Of a DNA stretch of 64,000 nt, positions 24,224 through 34,612 are shown piece after piece. Origin of the DNA: Cypionkella psychrotolerans (lineage in GTDB: Bacteria > Pseudomonadota > Alphaproteobacteria > Rhodobacterales > Rhodobacteraceae); contig NZ_LGIC01000087.1 of assembly GCF_001294535.1 (NCBI RefSeq), positions 1 to 64,000 on the forward strand, written 5' to 3'. A program made the position numbers and the translations under genes. The number at the start of each line of letters is the position of its first letter. The stretch's first letter is position 1. The notes below the pieces were generated by a model that saw nothing but the letters and a program-made list of their open reading frames with translations, did not search any database and was not told the DNA's origin.

Positions 24224-26839
24224 ATGCTGCCCCGATTGTTTTTAATCCTTTGCCTTTTGCTGCCCGTGCAGGCCATGGCCGAACGGCGGGTCGCGCTTGT
24301 GCTGGCGGCGGAAGATTACCGCTCGTTACGCAAGCTGGACAATCCGGTGAACGACGCTGTCGCGGTGGAAGGCTTGCTGTCCGGGCTTGGCTTTGAGGTG
24401 ACGGTGGAAACCAACCGCGATCTGAAGCGGATGCGGCGCGCGCTCGATGATTTCCGCGAAGATGGCGCGGGGGCGGATGTGGCCTTACTGTTTTACGCAG
24501 GCCACGGGGTTGAGATCGCCGGTGTGAATTATTTGCTGCCGGTGGATGCACAGGTGGGGTCTGCGCAGGCGGTGGCGGAAAGTGCTTTGCCGCTGTCGGA
24601 AGTGCAGGCGGCTTTGGCCTCGGTCGCGCCGATTGGCATTGTTTTGCTGGATGCGTGCCGGGAAGATCCTTGGGGCGGTGGTGGCGCGGGGCAGGGGCGC
24701 TCGGCTGTGGCTTTGGAGGATGCGGTGGATGCACCGCGCCCCGGATTGGGCCGGGTCGGGCGTGCGGATGGGGTGCTGTTTGCGTTCTCGGCGGCACCGG
24801 GAGAGGTGGCGGCGGATGGGGACGGGGTGGATTCTCCGTTCACTGAAGCGCTGTTGCGGCACTTTGCAACGCCGGGGGTCGAGGTACGCACGGCGCTGAC
24901 CTTGGTGCAGCAGGATGTCTATGATCGCAGCCGGGGCAAGCAACTGCCCTATATCGAAAGCGGTTTGCCGAGGCTGTTTTTCGCGGCATCAGTGGGGGAG
25001 TTGGGCGAGCGGGATCGCTTGTTGGTGGCGATGGCGGGCTTGCCGGCGGAGTTGCGCGCCGAGGTCGAGGCTTTGGCGCAGCAAAAGGATATGCCGCTGG
25101 CGCCCTTGTATGGCGCGCTGATGTCGGCGGATTTGGCGGGTAAGGATCGCAGTGCGCGGGCGCAGGCCTTGGTGCAATCAGCGGAATCCTTCCTGCGGTT
25201 TCGCGCGCAGGTGCAGCTGTTGTCGGCGGATGACCCGAAGGTGGCGGAGTTCCGGGCCGAGGCCGAACAGGCGCTGGATTTGGGCGCGTTTGATCTGGCG
25301 CGCACGGCTTTGGACAAGGCGGCGAAGCTGGACGCCGAGGCGCGCGAGGCCTTGCGCGACAATTACCGCAGCCGGGCTTTGTCCGAGGCGCAGACTCACG
25401 CCTTGGCGGCAAGCGCTGCGAAAGCCGATTTGCGCTATGATCTGGCGATGGCCGATCTGACCAAGGCTTTGGCGCTTTATGCGGAATTGGAGGGCGACGC
25501 GCTGCCTCGGGCGGATCGTGAGGCTTACACCGACCTCATGTGGGATCAGGGTGATTTGTTGCGCAACACGGGCAACACCAGTTTCGCGCTGCGCAGCTAT
25601 CGCGCGTGGGAGGCGGTGGCTGCAGCGCGGGTTGCGGGGGCCCCGGAGGATGCAGATTTCCGGCGCAACTGGTCGGTGGCGCGGGTGAATATCGGCGATA
25701 TGCTGTTGTTGCAGGGCGATCTGGACGGGGCAGAGGCCGAATTTCGCGCGGCGCTGGCGGTGGATGAAGTTCTGGCCGCGCGCGCGGATGCGCCGTTGAA
25801 ATGGCGGCATGATGTGGTGGTCTCGCAATCGAAACTCGGCGATGTGGCGCAGTTGCGCGGCGATCTGGCAGGGGCTTTGGCGCGGCAACAGGCGGGGCTT
25901 GCGGTGCTGCGGCAGCTGGTCATCGAATATCCCGCCCGCGATGATGTGCGTGGCGATCTGGGGCTGTCGCTGGACCGGATCGGTGATCTGCGCAAGCTGG
26001 CGGGCGATCCGCGCGGCGCTTTGGTGGTGTTTAACGAGGCTTTGGCGCTGCGGCAGGCCCTGCTGGAAAAGTTGCCTACCCGCGATGATTTGCAGGGCGA
26101 TCTGGCGATCAGTTTCGACAAGATCGGCGATGTGTTTTTGGCTTTGGCGGACCCGAAGGCGGCGCAGCTGCGCTTCAAAGCCGAGATCGCACTGCTTGAG
26201 GCGCTTGTGGCCAAGGATGCGGGGCAGACCAAATGGCAGAACGATCTGGCGATGGGCTATCTCAAGCTAGGCGATGCACGGGCGGCTTTGGGCGCGCGTG
26301 ATGAGGCGGCGCAGCTTTACGCCAAGGCGCTGAAGGTGCGGGAGAAACTGGCGGCGTTAGACCCTGCGAACGCCGATTGGCAGCGCAGCGTGGCTTTGGC
26401 ACAGGCGCGCTTGGGCGATCTGGCGTTCAAGGCGGCGGATTTTACCGAGGCAGAGCGGCGGTTTACGGCGGCGTTTGCGATCTCGCAGGCGCTGGCTAAG
26501 GCCGATCCGGGCAACGTCAACCGCCAGCAGGATCTGGCGAGCGATCTGGACCGCTTGGGCGATGTGGCTTTGATGCGCGGCGATCCGGTGCGGGCGCAGA
26601 ATTTGGTGCAGCGAAGCTATGCGATCACGGCGGAAATGGCGGCGCGCGATCCGGGCAATGTGGAAAATCAGATGAACCTTGTCGCCAGCCTTGTGCGGAT
26701 GGCGGTCTATGACGACGATACCAGGCCGCGCCAGCGCGAGGCTTTGGCGGTGCTGAAAGCCTTGCAGGCCGAGGGGCGACTTGATCCGGGCCGGGCGCAT
26801 TGGATTGGGTTGATCGAGGCGCAGTTGGCCGCGCCTTGA
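24224..26839 (+). CDS. Secreted caspase-like protease (orthocaspase) with TPR repeats
   Basis: An 871-residue protein: signal peptide (MLPRLFLILCLLLPVQAMA), a peptidase C14 domain at about 22-240 with His94 in FYAGHGVE and Cys145 in LLDACRED, and a long C-terminal helical region of TPR-like repeats (GDVAQLRGDLAGALARQQAG; GDARAALGARDEAAQLYAKA). The catalytic dyad is intact. Bacterial orthocaspases cleave after Arg or Lys; the periplasmic location and targets are inferred. The downstream gene is convergent, one base apart. High-GC codon use matches the host. Confidence 0.93.
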   Translation: MLPRLFLILCLLLPVQAMAERRVALVLAAEDYRSLRKLDNPVNDAVAVEGLLSGLGFEVTVETNRDLKRMRRALDDFREDGAGADVALLFYAGHGVEIAGVNYLLPVDAQVGSAQAVAESALPLSEVQAALASVAPIGIVLLDACREDPWGGGGAGQGRSAVALEDAVDAPRPGLGRVGRADGVLFAFSAAPGEVAADGDGVDSPFTEALLRHFATPGVEVRTALTLVQQDVYDRSRGKQLPYIESGLPRLFFAASVGELGERDRLLVAMAGLPAELRAEVEALAQQKDMPLAPLYGALMSADLAGKDRSARAQALVQSAESFLRFRAQVQLLSADDPKVAEFRAEAEQALDLGAFDLARTALDKAAKLDAEAREALRDNYRSRALSEAQTHALAASAAKADLRYDLAMADLTKALALYAELEGDALPRADREAYTDLMWDQGDLLRNTGNTSFALRSYRAWEAVAAARVAGAPEDADFRRNWSVARVNIGDMLLLQGDLDGAEAEFRAALAVDEVLAARADAPLKWRHDVVVSQSKLGDVAQLRGDLAGALARQQAGLAVLRQLVIEYPARDDVRGDLGLSLDRIGDLRKLAGDPRGALVVFNEALALRQALLEKLPTRDDLQGDLAISFDKIGDVFLALADPKAAQLRFKAEIALLEALVAKDAGQTKWQNDLAMGYLKLGDARAALGARDEAAQLYAKALKVREKLAALDPANADWQRSVALAQARLGDLAFKAADFTEAERRFTAAFAISQALAKADPGNVNRQQDLASDLDRLGDVALMRGDPVRAQNLVQRSYAITAEMAARDPGNVENQMNLVASLVRMAVYDDDTRPRQREALAVLKALQAEGRLDPGRAHWIGLIEAQLAAP

Positions 26840-26840
26840 G

Positions 26841-28523
26841 TCAGCCTTCGCGCACCAGCACGATCTCGCCCAAGCCGATGGCATGGCTGCCCATGATATT
26901 GGCAACCGCTACGCCATCAAGGCTGATCACCGAGAAGCCAGCGGATTGCGCGACGGTGACGACCGGGGGAATTTCAACCTGATTGGCGTCGAAATGCGGC
27001 GTGTAATGCAATTCCAACTGGTCGGTCTGGAAAGTGTAATCGGTGATCGTGGCGGCAGCTGCGCCATCGGCCCATTGGTGTTCGATCTCGAACCGATCCG
27101 CGCCTGCGCCCCCCGTGGCGGTGTCGCCGTGGCCGATGATCAGGGTGTCATTGCCATCGCCGCCTGACAGAGTATCTGCGCCGTCGATCGCGGTCATGCT
27201 GGCTTCAGCGGAATGGGTGTCGGAATAGCCCGACAATGTGTCATCGCCACCACCACCGAGCAGGCTGTCGGCTCCGGCACCGCCTGCCATCAGATCATTG
27301 CCGGAATCGCCTGCCATGCGGTCTGCGCCATCGCCGCCATGCAGCGTATCCAGACCATCGCCGCCGCGCAGGGTGTCGGCGCCCAGACCACCGTCGATGC
27401 TGTCATCGCCCGCGTGGCCCAGCACCGAATCATTGCCGTCGCCCATCGCAGCGTGATCGTTGCCCGCGCCAAGATCGGCGTAATCTGAACCGGACGACCC
27501 GGTCAGATGATCGGCACCATCCTCCAGATGCCAAGCGGTGGGATCGCTGCCGCCTGCAAGGCTGTCATCGCCTGCGGTGCCATGCACATCGTCTGTGTAA
27601 TTGCCCGCGACAAATTGCGTATCGGTGGCGGCATCGGGCACCAAGACAATGTCGTTCAGGCTGAAATCATCCACCCCGTCCAGCTGCGCCACAATCGCGC
27701 CGTCCATCCTGATCTCGGTGCTGCCATCGGGGGTATGGGTCAGCATCATCACAGGGGGCACTTCGACCGAACTGTCAGACGAATAATGCGGCGTGTAGGT
27801 GATGTGCAGCGCGTCCTGTGCCGCGTTGTAATCGGTGATATGGGCAATGGCGGTGCCGTCGTTCCAGCGGGTGTCGAGATCGAAGGTGTCGTTGCCCGCC
27901 CCACCTTGGCCGATATCGCCGTGGCCCAGCACCAGCAGATCATTGCCATCGCCGCCAACCAGTTGATCGCTGCCCTCGGCCCCGGTCATGCCGCCCGCAC
28001 CCGCAGCGCCCGTCACAAAGCCCGACAGAGTGTCATCGCCTGCGTCGCCGTTCAGGATGTCGGCGCCCGAGCCGCCCCAAACCTCATCATTGCCATCGCC
28101 GCCCGCCAAGCCATCATCACCAAGATTGCCTTCCAGATGATCACTGCCCGCGCCGCCAAACAGCGAATCCGCACCGACGCCCCCTTCGAGGCTATCGTTA
28201 CCCGCGCCGCCAAGGCCGATGTCATTGCCAGCCCCCATCACGGCATGATCGTCGCCATCGCCCAAGTTGGCGTAGTCGTTGCCCGAAGACGCCGTCAGAT
28301 CGTCGTCACCATCGTGCAAGAACCACGCCTGATTGTCGGCATCTGCGGTGACAGTGTCATTGCCCTCGGTGCCATCATGCGCATGGGAATAGTTTTGCGC
28401 ATTATACAGCGGATCATCCTGCGCGCCGCTGTCGTCTGAATGGTCGCCAGTGCCACCGATGCCGATATTGAGGCCCAAAGCGCCGAGAAACAGGAAGATA
28501 TTGGCAAGGACAGCAGGTTCCAT
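26841..28523 (-). CDS. RTX calcium-binding protein with duplicated architecture
   Basis: A 560-residue acidic protein. After a short hydrophobic N-terminus (LANIFLFLGALGLNIGIG) it has two similar halves, each with a TEGNDTV/TAGDDSLA start, HLEDGADHL-type box, GAGNDxxLG nonapeptides (GGDGNDTLIIGHGD) and a closing beta segment (ADRFEIEHQW...ITDY, then a HYTPHF and PPV...GVAVANI run). GGxGxDxxx repeats form calcium-bound beta rolls. The half-to-half match implies internal duplication. Export route unclear: no type I exporter nearby and the N-terminal helix could act as an anchor. Confidence 0.88.
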   Translation of the reverse strand: MEPAVLANIFLFLGALGLNIGIGGTGDHSDDSGAQDDPLYNAQNYSHAHDGTEGNDTVTADADNQAWFLHDGDDDLTASSGNDYANLGDGDDHAVMGAGNDIGLGGAGNDSLEGGVGADSLFGGAGSDHLEGNLGDDGLAGGDGNDEVWGGSGADILNGDAGDDTLSGFVTGAAGAGGMTGAEGSDQLVGGDGNDLLVLGHGDIGQGGAGNDTFDLDTRWNDGTAIAHITDYNAAQDALHITYTPHYSSDSSVEVPPVMMLTHTPDGSTEIRMDGAIVAQLDGVDDFSLNDIVLVPDAATDTQFVAGNYTDDVHGTAGDDSLAGGSDPTAWHLEDGADHLTGSSGSDYADLGAGNDHAAMGDGNDSVLGHAGDDSIDGGLGADTLRGGDGLDTLHGGDGADRMAGDSGNDLMAGGAGADSLLGGGGDDTLSGYSDTHSAEASMTAIDGADTLSGGDGNDTLIIGHGDTATGGAGADRFEIEHQWADGAAAATITDYTFQTDQLELHYTPHFDANQVEIPPVVTVAQSAGFSVISLDGVAVANIMGSHAIGLGEIVLVREG

Positions 28524-28789
28524 TGAGCAACTCGGGCAATAGGGACAGGTTTTCGAAACATTTCATGCAAATATGTTAACAATTCGTCCTAATCGCGGCG
28601 GTTTACCCGTTCTGCGCGGATTAGCGATCCGTATTCGACAGCGATAGGCTCCGTACGTCTGTTGCGCCGTCGCGGGGCTTGGCAAGTTGCGGGCTTTGCC
28701 TGTAAGACAGGGGCCAAGTGACCCTGTATAATCGCGGGGCGAAGACCAAAGCCGGGGGCGCAGATCCTTGGCACGAAAGAGAGGCCAGC

Positions 28790-29476
28790 GTGAGCAACCC
28801 AGATAGCTTTATCAGCGAGGTGACTGAAGAGGTCCGCCGCGACAGGCTTTATGCGATGTTCCGCAAATATGGCTGGATCGGCGTGGTGATTGTGCTCGGC
28901 GTGGTCGGAGGGGCTGCCTATACCGAATGGAGCAAAGCGCGCGATGCGGCACGGGCGCAAAGCTTTGGCGATGCGATGCTGGATGCGGTCGATCTGGGGG
29001 CACCGGAAGACCGTGCGCAGGCGATGGCGGCGATTCCGGCGGACGGCGGGCAGATTGCGCTGAAAGATCTGATGCTGGCGACGGATGCGGGCAGCGATAA
29101 AGCGGCGGCCTTGGCAGCACTGGATAAGTTGGCGGCGGATCAGAGCCAGCCGCAGGTCTACCGCGATCTGGCGGTTTTGCGCCGGGTGATGCTGGCTGGA
29201 AAGGATCAGCCGATTGCGGATCGGCGTGCAGCGCTTGAGTCGATTGCCGTGCCGGGCCGGGCGTTTCGCACTTTGGCGGCAGAGCAACTGGCCTATCTGC
29301 TGATCGAAGATGGCAAGAAAGACGATGCGATTGCAGCCCTTGCAGCGCTGATGCAGGATCAGGACGCGCCCGGCGGTTTGCGCCAGCGGGCGGGGCAGAT
29401 GATCACCGCTTTGGGGGGCACACCGCCCCAGCCCGCTGCGGGTGCTGCGACTGAACCGGCTGCGAATGCAGGCTGA
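28790..29476 (+). CDS. YfgM-like TPR membrane protein (Sec-associated)
   Basis: A 228-residue protein: cytoplasmic SFISEVTEEVRRDRLYAMFR, one membrane helix (GWIGVVIVLGVVGGAAYTEW) and a periplasmic helical-repeat domain. This matches the tetratricopeptide/YfgM-type ancillary subunit that docks on SecYEG and periplasmic chaperones. It is immediately upstream of bamB and der, the usual partner order. The start is GTG 28790, with GAGAGGCC upstream; longer in-frame starts lack conservation. Confidence 0.85.
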   Translation: MSNPDSFISEVTEEVRRDRLYAMFRKYGWIGVVIVLGVVGGAAYTEWSKARDAARAQSFGDAMLDAVDLGAPEDRAQAMAAIPADGGQIALKDLMLATDAGSDKAAALAALDKLAADQSQPQVYRDLAVLRRVMLAGKDQPIADRRAALESIAVPGRAFRTLAAEQLAYLLIEDGKKDDAIAALAALMQDQDAPGGLRQRAGQMITALGGTPPQPAAGAATEPAANAG

Positions 29477-29498
29477 ACCGCCCTCTGGGCGTCAAGGA

Positions 29499-30869
29499 AT
29501 GAATGTGGGGGTGTTTCGCGTGATGACCAGCGGCAAGATCGGGATGGCGGGGCTAATGCTGTGCATTGGGCTGGCCGGATGCGAAAAAGACGTGATCCTT
29601 GAGGGAGAACGTTTTCCGGTGCGCGCGCCGCTTGAAGATTCGGTCGCGATTGAGGGGCAACCCACGCCTGTCGCCACCTCGCTGCAGCCCGCCAATACCT
29701 CGGTGCCAATCGCCCTTCCGGGGGCCTCTGCCAATGCTGAATGGAGCCATCGCGGCGGCAATGCGCGTCATGCGTCGGGCAATGGTGCTTTATCCGCCAA
29801 TCCGCAGCGGGTGTTCAGCGTGAATATCGGCTCTGGCGACAGCAAGCGGTCGCGGATCGCCGCATCGCCCGTGGTCTCGGGCGGGCGGGTGTTGACCATG
29901 GACGCCACAGCACGGGTGACGGCTGTGTCAACGGGTGGTGCCGCGCTGTGGACGGCGAATATAGCGCCCGAGTCGGGTGATGCCAGCAATGTGGTGGGTG
30001 GCGGTTTGGCCGCCAGTGGCAACCGAGTTTACGCCACCTCGGGCTATGGCGAATTGGTGGCCTTGGATGCCAGCACTGGAGGTATCGCGTGGCGGCAACG
30101 TTTTGACAGCCCGATCACTGGAGCGCCGACTGTTGTGGGCAACGTAGTCTACGCGATGGGCCGCGATGGCTCGGCGCTGGCGGTGTCCGCCGATAATGGC
30201 AAGCAGTTGTGGCAACAGCCCGGCGCGCCGAATTCCAGTGGTATGATCGGTACGGCCTCGGTTGGGGTGGGCGATAATGCAGTGGTGCTGCCGTTTGCCA
30301 GCGGGCAAATCTCGGCCGTTCAGGCGGGGACGGGCGATCCGATCTGGAACGCAGGGGTTTCCGGGCAGCGGTTGGGCCGCAGCTATGGCGGCATGGGCGA
30401 TGTGACCGGCGATCCGGTGATTGTCGGGGATACCGTCTATCTCGGCACCGCAGCCGGACGCACCGTGGCAATCAATATGACCACGGGCGGGCGGATCTGG
30501 ACGGCGAATGAGGGCGCGTTGAACCCGCCTTTGGTGGTTGGCGGCTCGGTATTCGTGGTCAACGACGAAGCCCGTTTGGTGCGGCTGGATGCTACGACGG
30601 GTGCTGTGATCTGGTCGGTTGAGATGCCGTATTTCGTCAAAGACAAGCCGAAGAAACGCCAAGCGATCTATGCCCACTACGGGCCTGTGCTGGCGGGTGG
30701 GCGGATTGTGGTGGCCTCGTCCGACGGCCAGTTGCGCGGCTTTGATCCGACCAATGGCAATCAGGTTTACAGCGTCGATATCCCCGGCGGTGCAGCTTCG
30801 GCCCCGGCTTTGGCGCAAGGTTTGCTGTTCGTGGTCGGTGGCAACGGTCAACTTCACGCTTTCCGTTAA
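29499..30869 (+). CDS. bamB: Outer-membrane assembly lipoprotein BamB
   Basis: A beta-propeller lipoprotein of the BAM complex. The signal peptide ends in a LAGC lipobox (IGLAGCEKD). The mature part is a series of PQQ-like blades (GGRVLTMDATARVTAVSTGG; GNRVYATSGYGELVALDAST; GDTVYLGTAAGRTVAINMTT), eight in all by count of W-type strands. It aids folding of outer-membrane barrels such as the Slam-like protein. Start ATG 29499 is offered; ATG 29523 gives a more compact signal peptide and is equally possible. Last blade is complete. Confidence 0.92.
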   Translation: MNVGVFRVMTSGKIGMAGLMLCIGLAGCEKDVILEGERFPVRAPLEDSVAIEGQPTPVATSLQPANTSVPIALPGASANAEWSHRGGNARHASGNGALSANPQRVFSVNIGSGDSKRSRIAASPVVSGGRVLTMDATARVTAVSTGGAALWTANIAPESGDASNVVGGGLAASGNRVYATSGYGELVALDASTGGIAWRQRFDSPITGAPTVVGNVVYAMGRDGSALAVSADNGKQLWQQPGAPNSSGMIGTASVGVGDNAVVLPFASGQISAVQAGTGDPIWNAGVSGQRLGRSYGGMGDVTGDPVIVGDTVYLGTAAGRTVAINMTTGGRIWTANEGALNPPLVVGGSVFVVNDEARLVRLDATTGAVIWSVEMPYFVKDKPKKRQAIYAHYGPVLAGGRIVVASSDGQLRGFDPTNGNQVYSVDIPGGAASAPALAQGLLFVVGGNGQLHAFR

Positions 30870-30917
30870 GCGATTGGGCGTGTATGGGGGCAGCTTAGTT
30901 ATACCCGGACGCCTGAA

Positions 30918-32387
30918 ATGAGCTTTACCCTTGCCATCGTCGGCCGCCCCAATGTGGGCAAATCGACCCTGTTCAACCGCTTGGTTGGCCGCAAACTCGC
31001 CTTGGTCGATGACCAACCCGGCGTGACGCGCGATTTGCGCGAGGGCGACGCCAAGCTGTTTGACCTGCGCTTCACCGTGATCGACACGGCTGGGCTTGAG
31101 GAAATCACTGACGACTCGCTGCAAGGCCGGATGCGGCGCTTGACCGAGCGCGCGGTGGATATGGCCGATGTCAGCCTGTTCGTGATTGACGGTCGCATTG
31201 GCGTGACGCCCTCGGACGAAACCTTCGCCGACATCCTGCGCAAAAAAGGCGCGCGGGTGATCTTGGCGGTGAACAAGGCCGAAGGTCGCGCCGGTGATGC
31301 GGGCGCGATTGAGGGCTGGTCGTTGGGACTGGGCGAGCCTTTGCGGATTTCTGCGGAACATGGCGAGGGCATGGACGACCTCTATCGTCTGCTGCTGCCG
31401 CTGCAGGGCGAATTTGCCGAGCGTGAGGCCGAGAATACGCCTGACACCGAAGTTGATGTGTCGGAAGAAGAAGCCGAGCTGGAAGAAGATATTGAAGCCT
31501 TCCGCCCGACCGCCAAGAAGCCTCTGCAAATCGCAGTGATCGGTCGCCCAAATGCAGGCAAATCGACGCTGATCAACAAAATTCTCGGCTACGACCGCCT
31601 GCTGACCGGGCCAGAGCCGGGCATCACCCGCGATGCGATCTCGGTCAAGGCCGAATGGCTGGGCACCCCGATCAAGATTTTTGACACCGCGGGCATGCGC
31701 AAACGCGCGCGGATCAACGAAAAGCTGGAAAAGCTGTCGGTGTCGGATGGTATCCGCGCCGTGCGCTTTGCCGAAGTCGTCGTGGTGCTGCTGGATGTGG
31801 ATATCCCGTTTGAAGTGCAAGATTTGCGCATCGCGGATTTCGCCGAAACCGAAGGCCGCGCGGTGGTGATTGCGGTGAACAAATGGGATCTTGAGGACGA
31901 AAAGCAGGAAAAGCTGGCCGAACTCAAAGAGATGTTCGAACGCTTGCTGCCGCAGTTGCGCGGTGCGCCGATGATCACCGTCTCGGGCAAAACCGGGCGC
32001 GGGCTTGATCGTCTGCACGACGCGATTTTGGCGGCCCACACTGTATGGAACCGCCGTATTCCGACCAACCGTCTGAACACATGGCTGGGGGCGATGGTCG
32101 AATCGCATCCGCCACCCGCGCCGCAGGGCCGCCGCATCAAGCTGCGCTATATGACGCAGGTGAAGCAGCGCCCGCCGGGGTTCATTGTGATGTGCAGCCA
32201 CCCCGATGATCTGGCCGACAGCTATCGCCGCTATCTGGTGAACGGATTGCGCGAGCATTTTGCAATGCCGGGGACGCCTATTCGGATCACCTTCCGCTCA
32301 CAGGCGGATAAAAACCCGTTCCGCAATCCGAAGTTCCACACGCCAAGTCGACTGCGGAAGCACAAGGAAAAGAACACCGGGCAGTAG
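30918..32387 (+). CDS. der: Ribosome biogenesis GTPase Der (EngA)
   Basis: A 489-residue double-GTPase needed for 50S assembly. G1 motifs GRPNVGKST near residue 8 and GRPNAGKST in the second domain, DTAG switch II in both (IDTAGLEE and FDTAGMRK), NKAE/NKWD G4 motifs, and the C-terminal KH-like domain ending with [12 protein letters not shown]. The acidic linker ([13 protein letters not shown]) between GTPase domains is typical for alphaproteobacteria. A strong terminator follows. Confidence 0.96.
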   Translation: MSFTLAIVGRPNVGKSTLFNRLVGRKLALVDDQPGVTRDLREGDAKLFDLRFTVIDTAGLEEITDDSLQGRMRRLTERAVDMADVSLFVIDGRIGVTPSDETFADILRKKGARVILAVNKAEGRAGDAGAIEGWSLGLGEPLRISAEHGEGMDDLYRLLLPLQGEFAEREAENTPDTEVDVSEEEAELEEDIEAFRPTAKKPLQIAVIGRPNAGKSTLINKILGYDRLLTGPEPGITRDAISVKAEWLGTPIKIFDTAGMRKRARINEKLEKLSVSDGIRAVRFAEVVVVLLDVDIPFEVQDLRIADFAETEGRAVVIAVNKWDLEDEKQEKLAELKEMFERLLPQLRGAPMITVSGKTGRGLDRLHDAILAAHTVWNRRIPTNRLNTWLGAMVESHPPPAPQGRRIKLRYMTQVKQRPPGFIVMCSHPDDLADSYRRYLVNGLREHFAMPGTPIRITFRSQADKNPFRNPKFHTPSRLRKHKEKNTGQ

Positions 32388-32407
32388 GCTTGGGGTTCAA
32401 ATTGAAA

Positions 32408-32438
32408 CGGGCGCTGTCATTGGCAGCGCCCGTTTTTT
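32408..32438 (+). terminator. Intrinsic terminator after der
   Basis: CGGGCGCTG / CAGCGCCCG stem (32408-32416, 32424-32432), seven-base loop, then TTTTTT (32433-32438). It lies between der and the convergent TspO-like gene. Confidence 0.9.
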
Positions 32439-32444
32439 ATTGGG

Positions 32445-33164
32445 CTAACGGCGCATTTTCACTAGAGTTGTCAGCGCCATTAGTGCTGCTCCTGCCGCCG
32501 CGATATAGGCGACGCTGGGATTCAGCCCCCAGTTTGCCACCACAATCCCGACAATCGCCCATGTCACGGTCGCACCATACATCGGCATGTCCGGGCGTTT
32601 GGTTTGTACCGTGATCGCAATCGCCAGCACGATCATCAGCATGACCGTGGTTGTGGTTGAATCTGACAGCACGCCGTAACCTGCTAGGATCACTCCGGTT
32701 GAGACTGCCGCCGCTGCGGTCAGCCATCCTGCGAAGATCGCCAGCGGGGAGGCCAACAACCAGCGGTCTTGATCGGGGTCGGCGATCAGATAAGCGTAGA
32801 TCGCAACTGCGGCCATGCCAATGATCGCCAGCGTGGCGGGGATTGGTGCCGCGAGGGCGATGGCCAACCAGACCGTGCCAAGCGCGACTGATAGCGCCAG
32901 TGGCAAAGCGGGCTTGATAAAGGCAGGATCATCACGGCGTTTGATCAAGCCAAACGCTGCATGCAGGATCAGCCACAGATAAATCAGCCCCCAGATCGCA
33001 AAGGCATAGCCTGCGGGCTGCACCGAGGGGCGCTCAATCCGCACCGGGAACACGCCCGGATCGTAACCCATGAAGGGCGGTGTGATGAAAGGCGCTGCCG
33101 CGAAGGCCAGCGTCACGATAAGCAGGGCGGGTTGCATCATGCGTTTCATGTCAGGGATACGCAT
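32445..33164 (-). CDS. TspO/MBR-related integral membrane protein
   Basis: A 239-residue protein with about six to seven hydrophobic helices. The IERPSVQPAGYAFAIWGLIYLWLI segment (shown in short form: QPAGYAFAIWGLIY) resembles the tryptophan-rich sensory (TspO/MBR) family and its longer relatives. TspO binds porphyrins and regulates pigment or stress genes. This protein is larger than TspO (about 160 aa), so it is a related subfamily, not TspO itself. ATG 33164 or 33146 could start it. It follows serS on the same strand by 15 bp. Confidence 0.75.
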   Translation of the reverse strand: MRIPDMKRMMQPALLIVTLAFAAAPFITPPFMGYDPGVFPVRIERPSVQPAGYAFAIWGLIYLWLILHAAFGLIKRRDDPAFIKPALPLALSVALGTVWLAIALAAPIPATLAIIGMAAVAIYAYLIADPDQDRWLLASPLAIFAGWLTAAAAVSTGVILAGYGVLSDSTTTTVMLMIVLAIAITVQTKRPDMPMYGATVTWAIVGIVVANWGLNPSVAYIAAAGAALMALTTLVKMRR

Positions 33165-33179
33165 GAGCCGGGGTTTGGT

Positions 33180-34469
33180 TCACTCCAACACGCCGCTTGC
33201 GTTGATTTTTGTCTTGCCGCGCAGGTAGGGGTGCAGAGCCGTCGGCAAATCGACCGAGCCATCTGCTTGTTGGCCGTTCTCCAGCACCGCGATCAGACAA
33301 CGGCCCACGGCGAGGCCGGAACCGTTCAGCGTGGCGACGAATTCTGGCTTGCCACCGGGCACTTTGAAGCGGGCGTTCATCCGGCGGGCTTGGAACTGGC
33401 CGCAGGTGGAAACCGAGCTGATCTCGCGGTATTTGTTCTGCCCCGGTAGCCATGCCTCAAGGTCATGGGTTTTCTGCGCGCCAAAGCCCATATCGCCGGT
33501 GCATAGCACGATGGTGCGGTAGGGGATTTCCAGTTTTTCAAGGATGGCTTGGGCGCAGTTGGTCATGCGTTCATGTTCGGCCAAGGCGGTGTCGGGGGTG
33601 CAGATTGTCACCATCTCGACCTTCTCAAACTGGTGCTGGCGCAGCATCCCCGAGGTATCCTTGCCCGCAGAGCCTGCTTCCGAGCGGAAACATTGGGTGT
33701 GGGCGGTCATGCGGATCGGCAGGGTGGATTCGTCAAGCGTGTCGCCTGCCACAGTATTGGTCAGCGTGACTTCCGAGGTCGGGATCAGCCACCAGCCGTT
33801 GGTGGTCTGGTAGCTGTCTTCGGCGAATTTCGGCAGTTGGTTGGTGCCATACATCGCGTCTTCTTTGACCAGCACCGGGGTCCAGGTTTCCTGCAACCCG
33901 TGTTCCTCGATATGGGTGTCGAGCATGAATTGCGACAGGGCGCGGTGGACGCGGATCACAGCACCTTTCAGCACCACAAACCGCGCGCCGGAGAGTTTCG
34001 CGGCGGTCTCAAAATCCATGCCGGGTTTGACGCCGGGGATGTCGAAATGTTCGCGCGGTTGGAAGTTGAAATTGCGCGGGTGGCCCCAGCGGCGGATCTC
34101 AACATTGCCGTCTTCATCGGCACCGTCGGGAACCTCATCGAGGGGTAGGTTGGGGATCGCCATCAGAAGGTCGCGCAGCTCGCGGTCGAATTGATCGGCT
34201 TCGGCGGCGAGGGCTGTGAGCTCGGATTTCTTCTCAGCCACGAGGCTGCGCAGGCGGTTGAACTCGGCCTCATCACCGCGGCCTTTCGCGGCACCGGCCT
34301 CTTTCGAGGCGGCGTTTTGCAGAGCTTGCGCGGTCTCGGAAGCGAGGATTTTGCTGCGACGGGCTTCATCCAGTTTCAGGATCGTGGCGGAGATGCCTGA
34401 CAGGCCACGGCGATCGAGAGCGGCTTCAAAAGCGGCGGGATTCTCGCGGATGGCGCGGATGTCGTGCAT
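33180..34469 (-). CDS. serS: Seryl-tRNA synthetase
   Basis: A 429-residue class II enzyme that charges tRNA-Ser with serine and makes Sep/Sec precursors. The N-terminal coiled-coil tRNA-binding arm covers about residues 30-105 ([20 protein letters not shown]). Motif 2 is [20 protein letters not shown] and motif 3 is [18 protein letters not shown]. It is complete, with the conserved PTSEVTL box and [11 protein letters not shown]. Class II housekeeping gene; the composite element B lies upstream on the other strand. Confidence 0.97.
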   Translation of the reverse strand: MHDIRAIRENPAAFEAALDRRGLSGISATILKLDEARRSKILASETAQALQNAASKEAGAAKGRGDEAEFNRLRSLVAEKKSELTALAAEADQFDRELRDLLMAIPNLPLDEVPDGADEDGNVEIRRWGHPRNFNFQPREHFDIPGVKPGMDFETAAKLSGARFVVLKGAVIRVHRALSQFMLDTHIEEHGLQETWTPVLVKEDAMYGTNQLPKFAEDSYQTTNGWWLIPTSEVTLTNTVAGDTLDESTLPIRMTAHTQCFRSEAGSAGKDTSGMLRQHQFEKVEMVTICTPDTALAEHERMTNCAQAILEKLEIPYRTIVLCTGDMGFGAQKTHDLEAWLPGQNKYREISSVSTCGQFQARRMNARFKVPGGKPEFVATLNGSGLAVGRCLIAVLENGQQADGSVDLPTALHPYLRGKTKINASGVLE

Positions 34470-34539
34470 GGGGGCCTCGTCTGGAAAACTGGAATGCGCA
34501 GGTTATGCCCGATTTGCGGGCGAAGGGGAAGGGAGGCCC

Positions 34540-34612
34540 TGTCCACGCGTGGACACGCGGTGCGTTTGTGCAATATCAAAGGCTTCTGGGCGCATGTTTT
34601 GCTTTTGTTAAC
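34540..34612 (+). promoter_or_regulatory. Composite intergenic element, copy B
   Basis: Palindrome TGTCCACGCGTGGACA (34540-34555), then ATCAAAGGCTTC (ATCAA at 34575) and TTAACC (34608). Spacing to the second and third boxes is 19 and 52 bases, nearly the same as copies A and C. It points to the acyltransferase start at 34755 on the plus strand. Confidence 0.6.

Noticed and set aside
29928-32258. 776-codon minus-strand frame opposite bamB and der
   Set aside because: Crosses two well-identified genes and their gap; the product is His/Arg/Gln-rich without domains.
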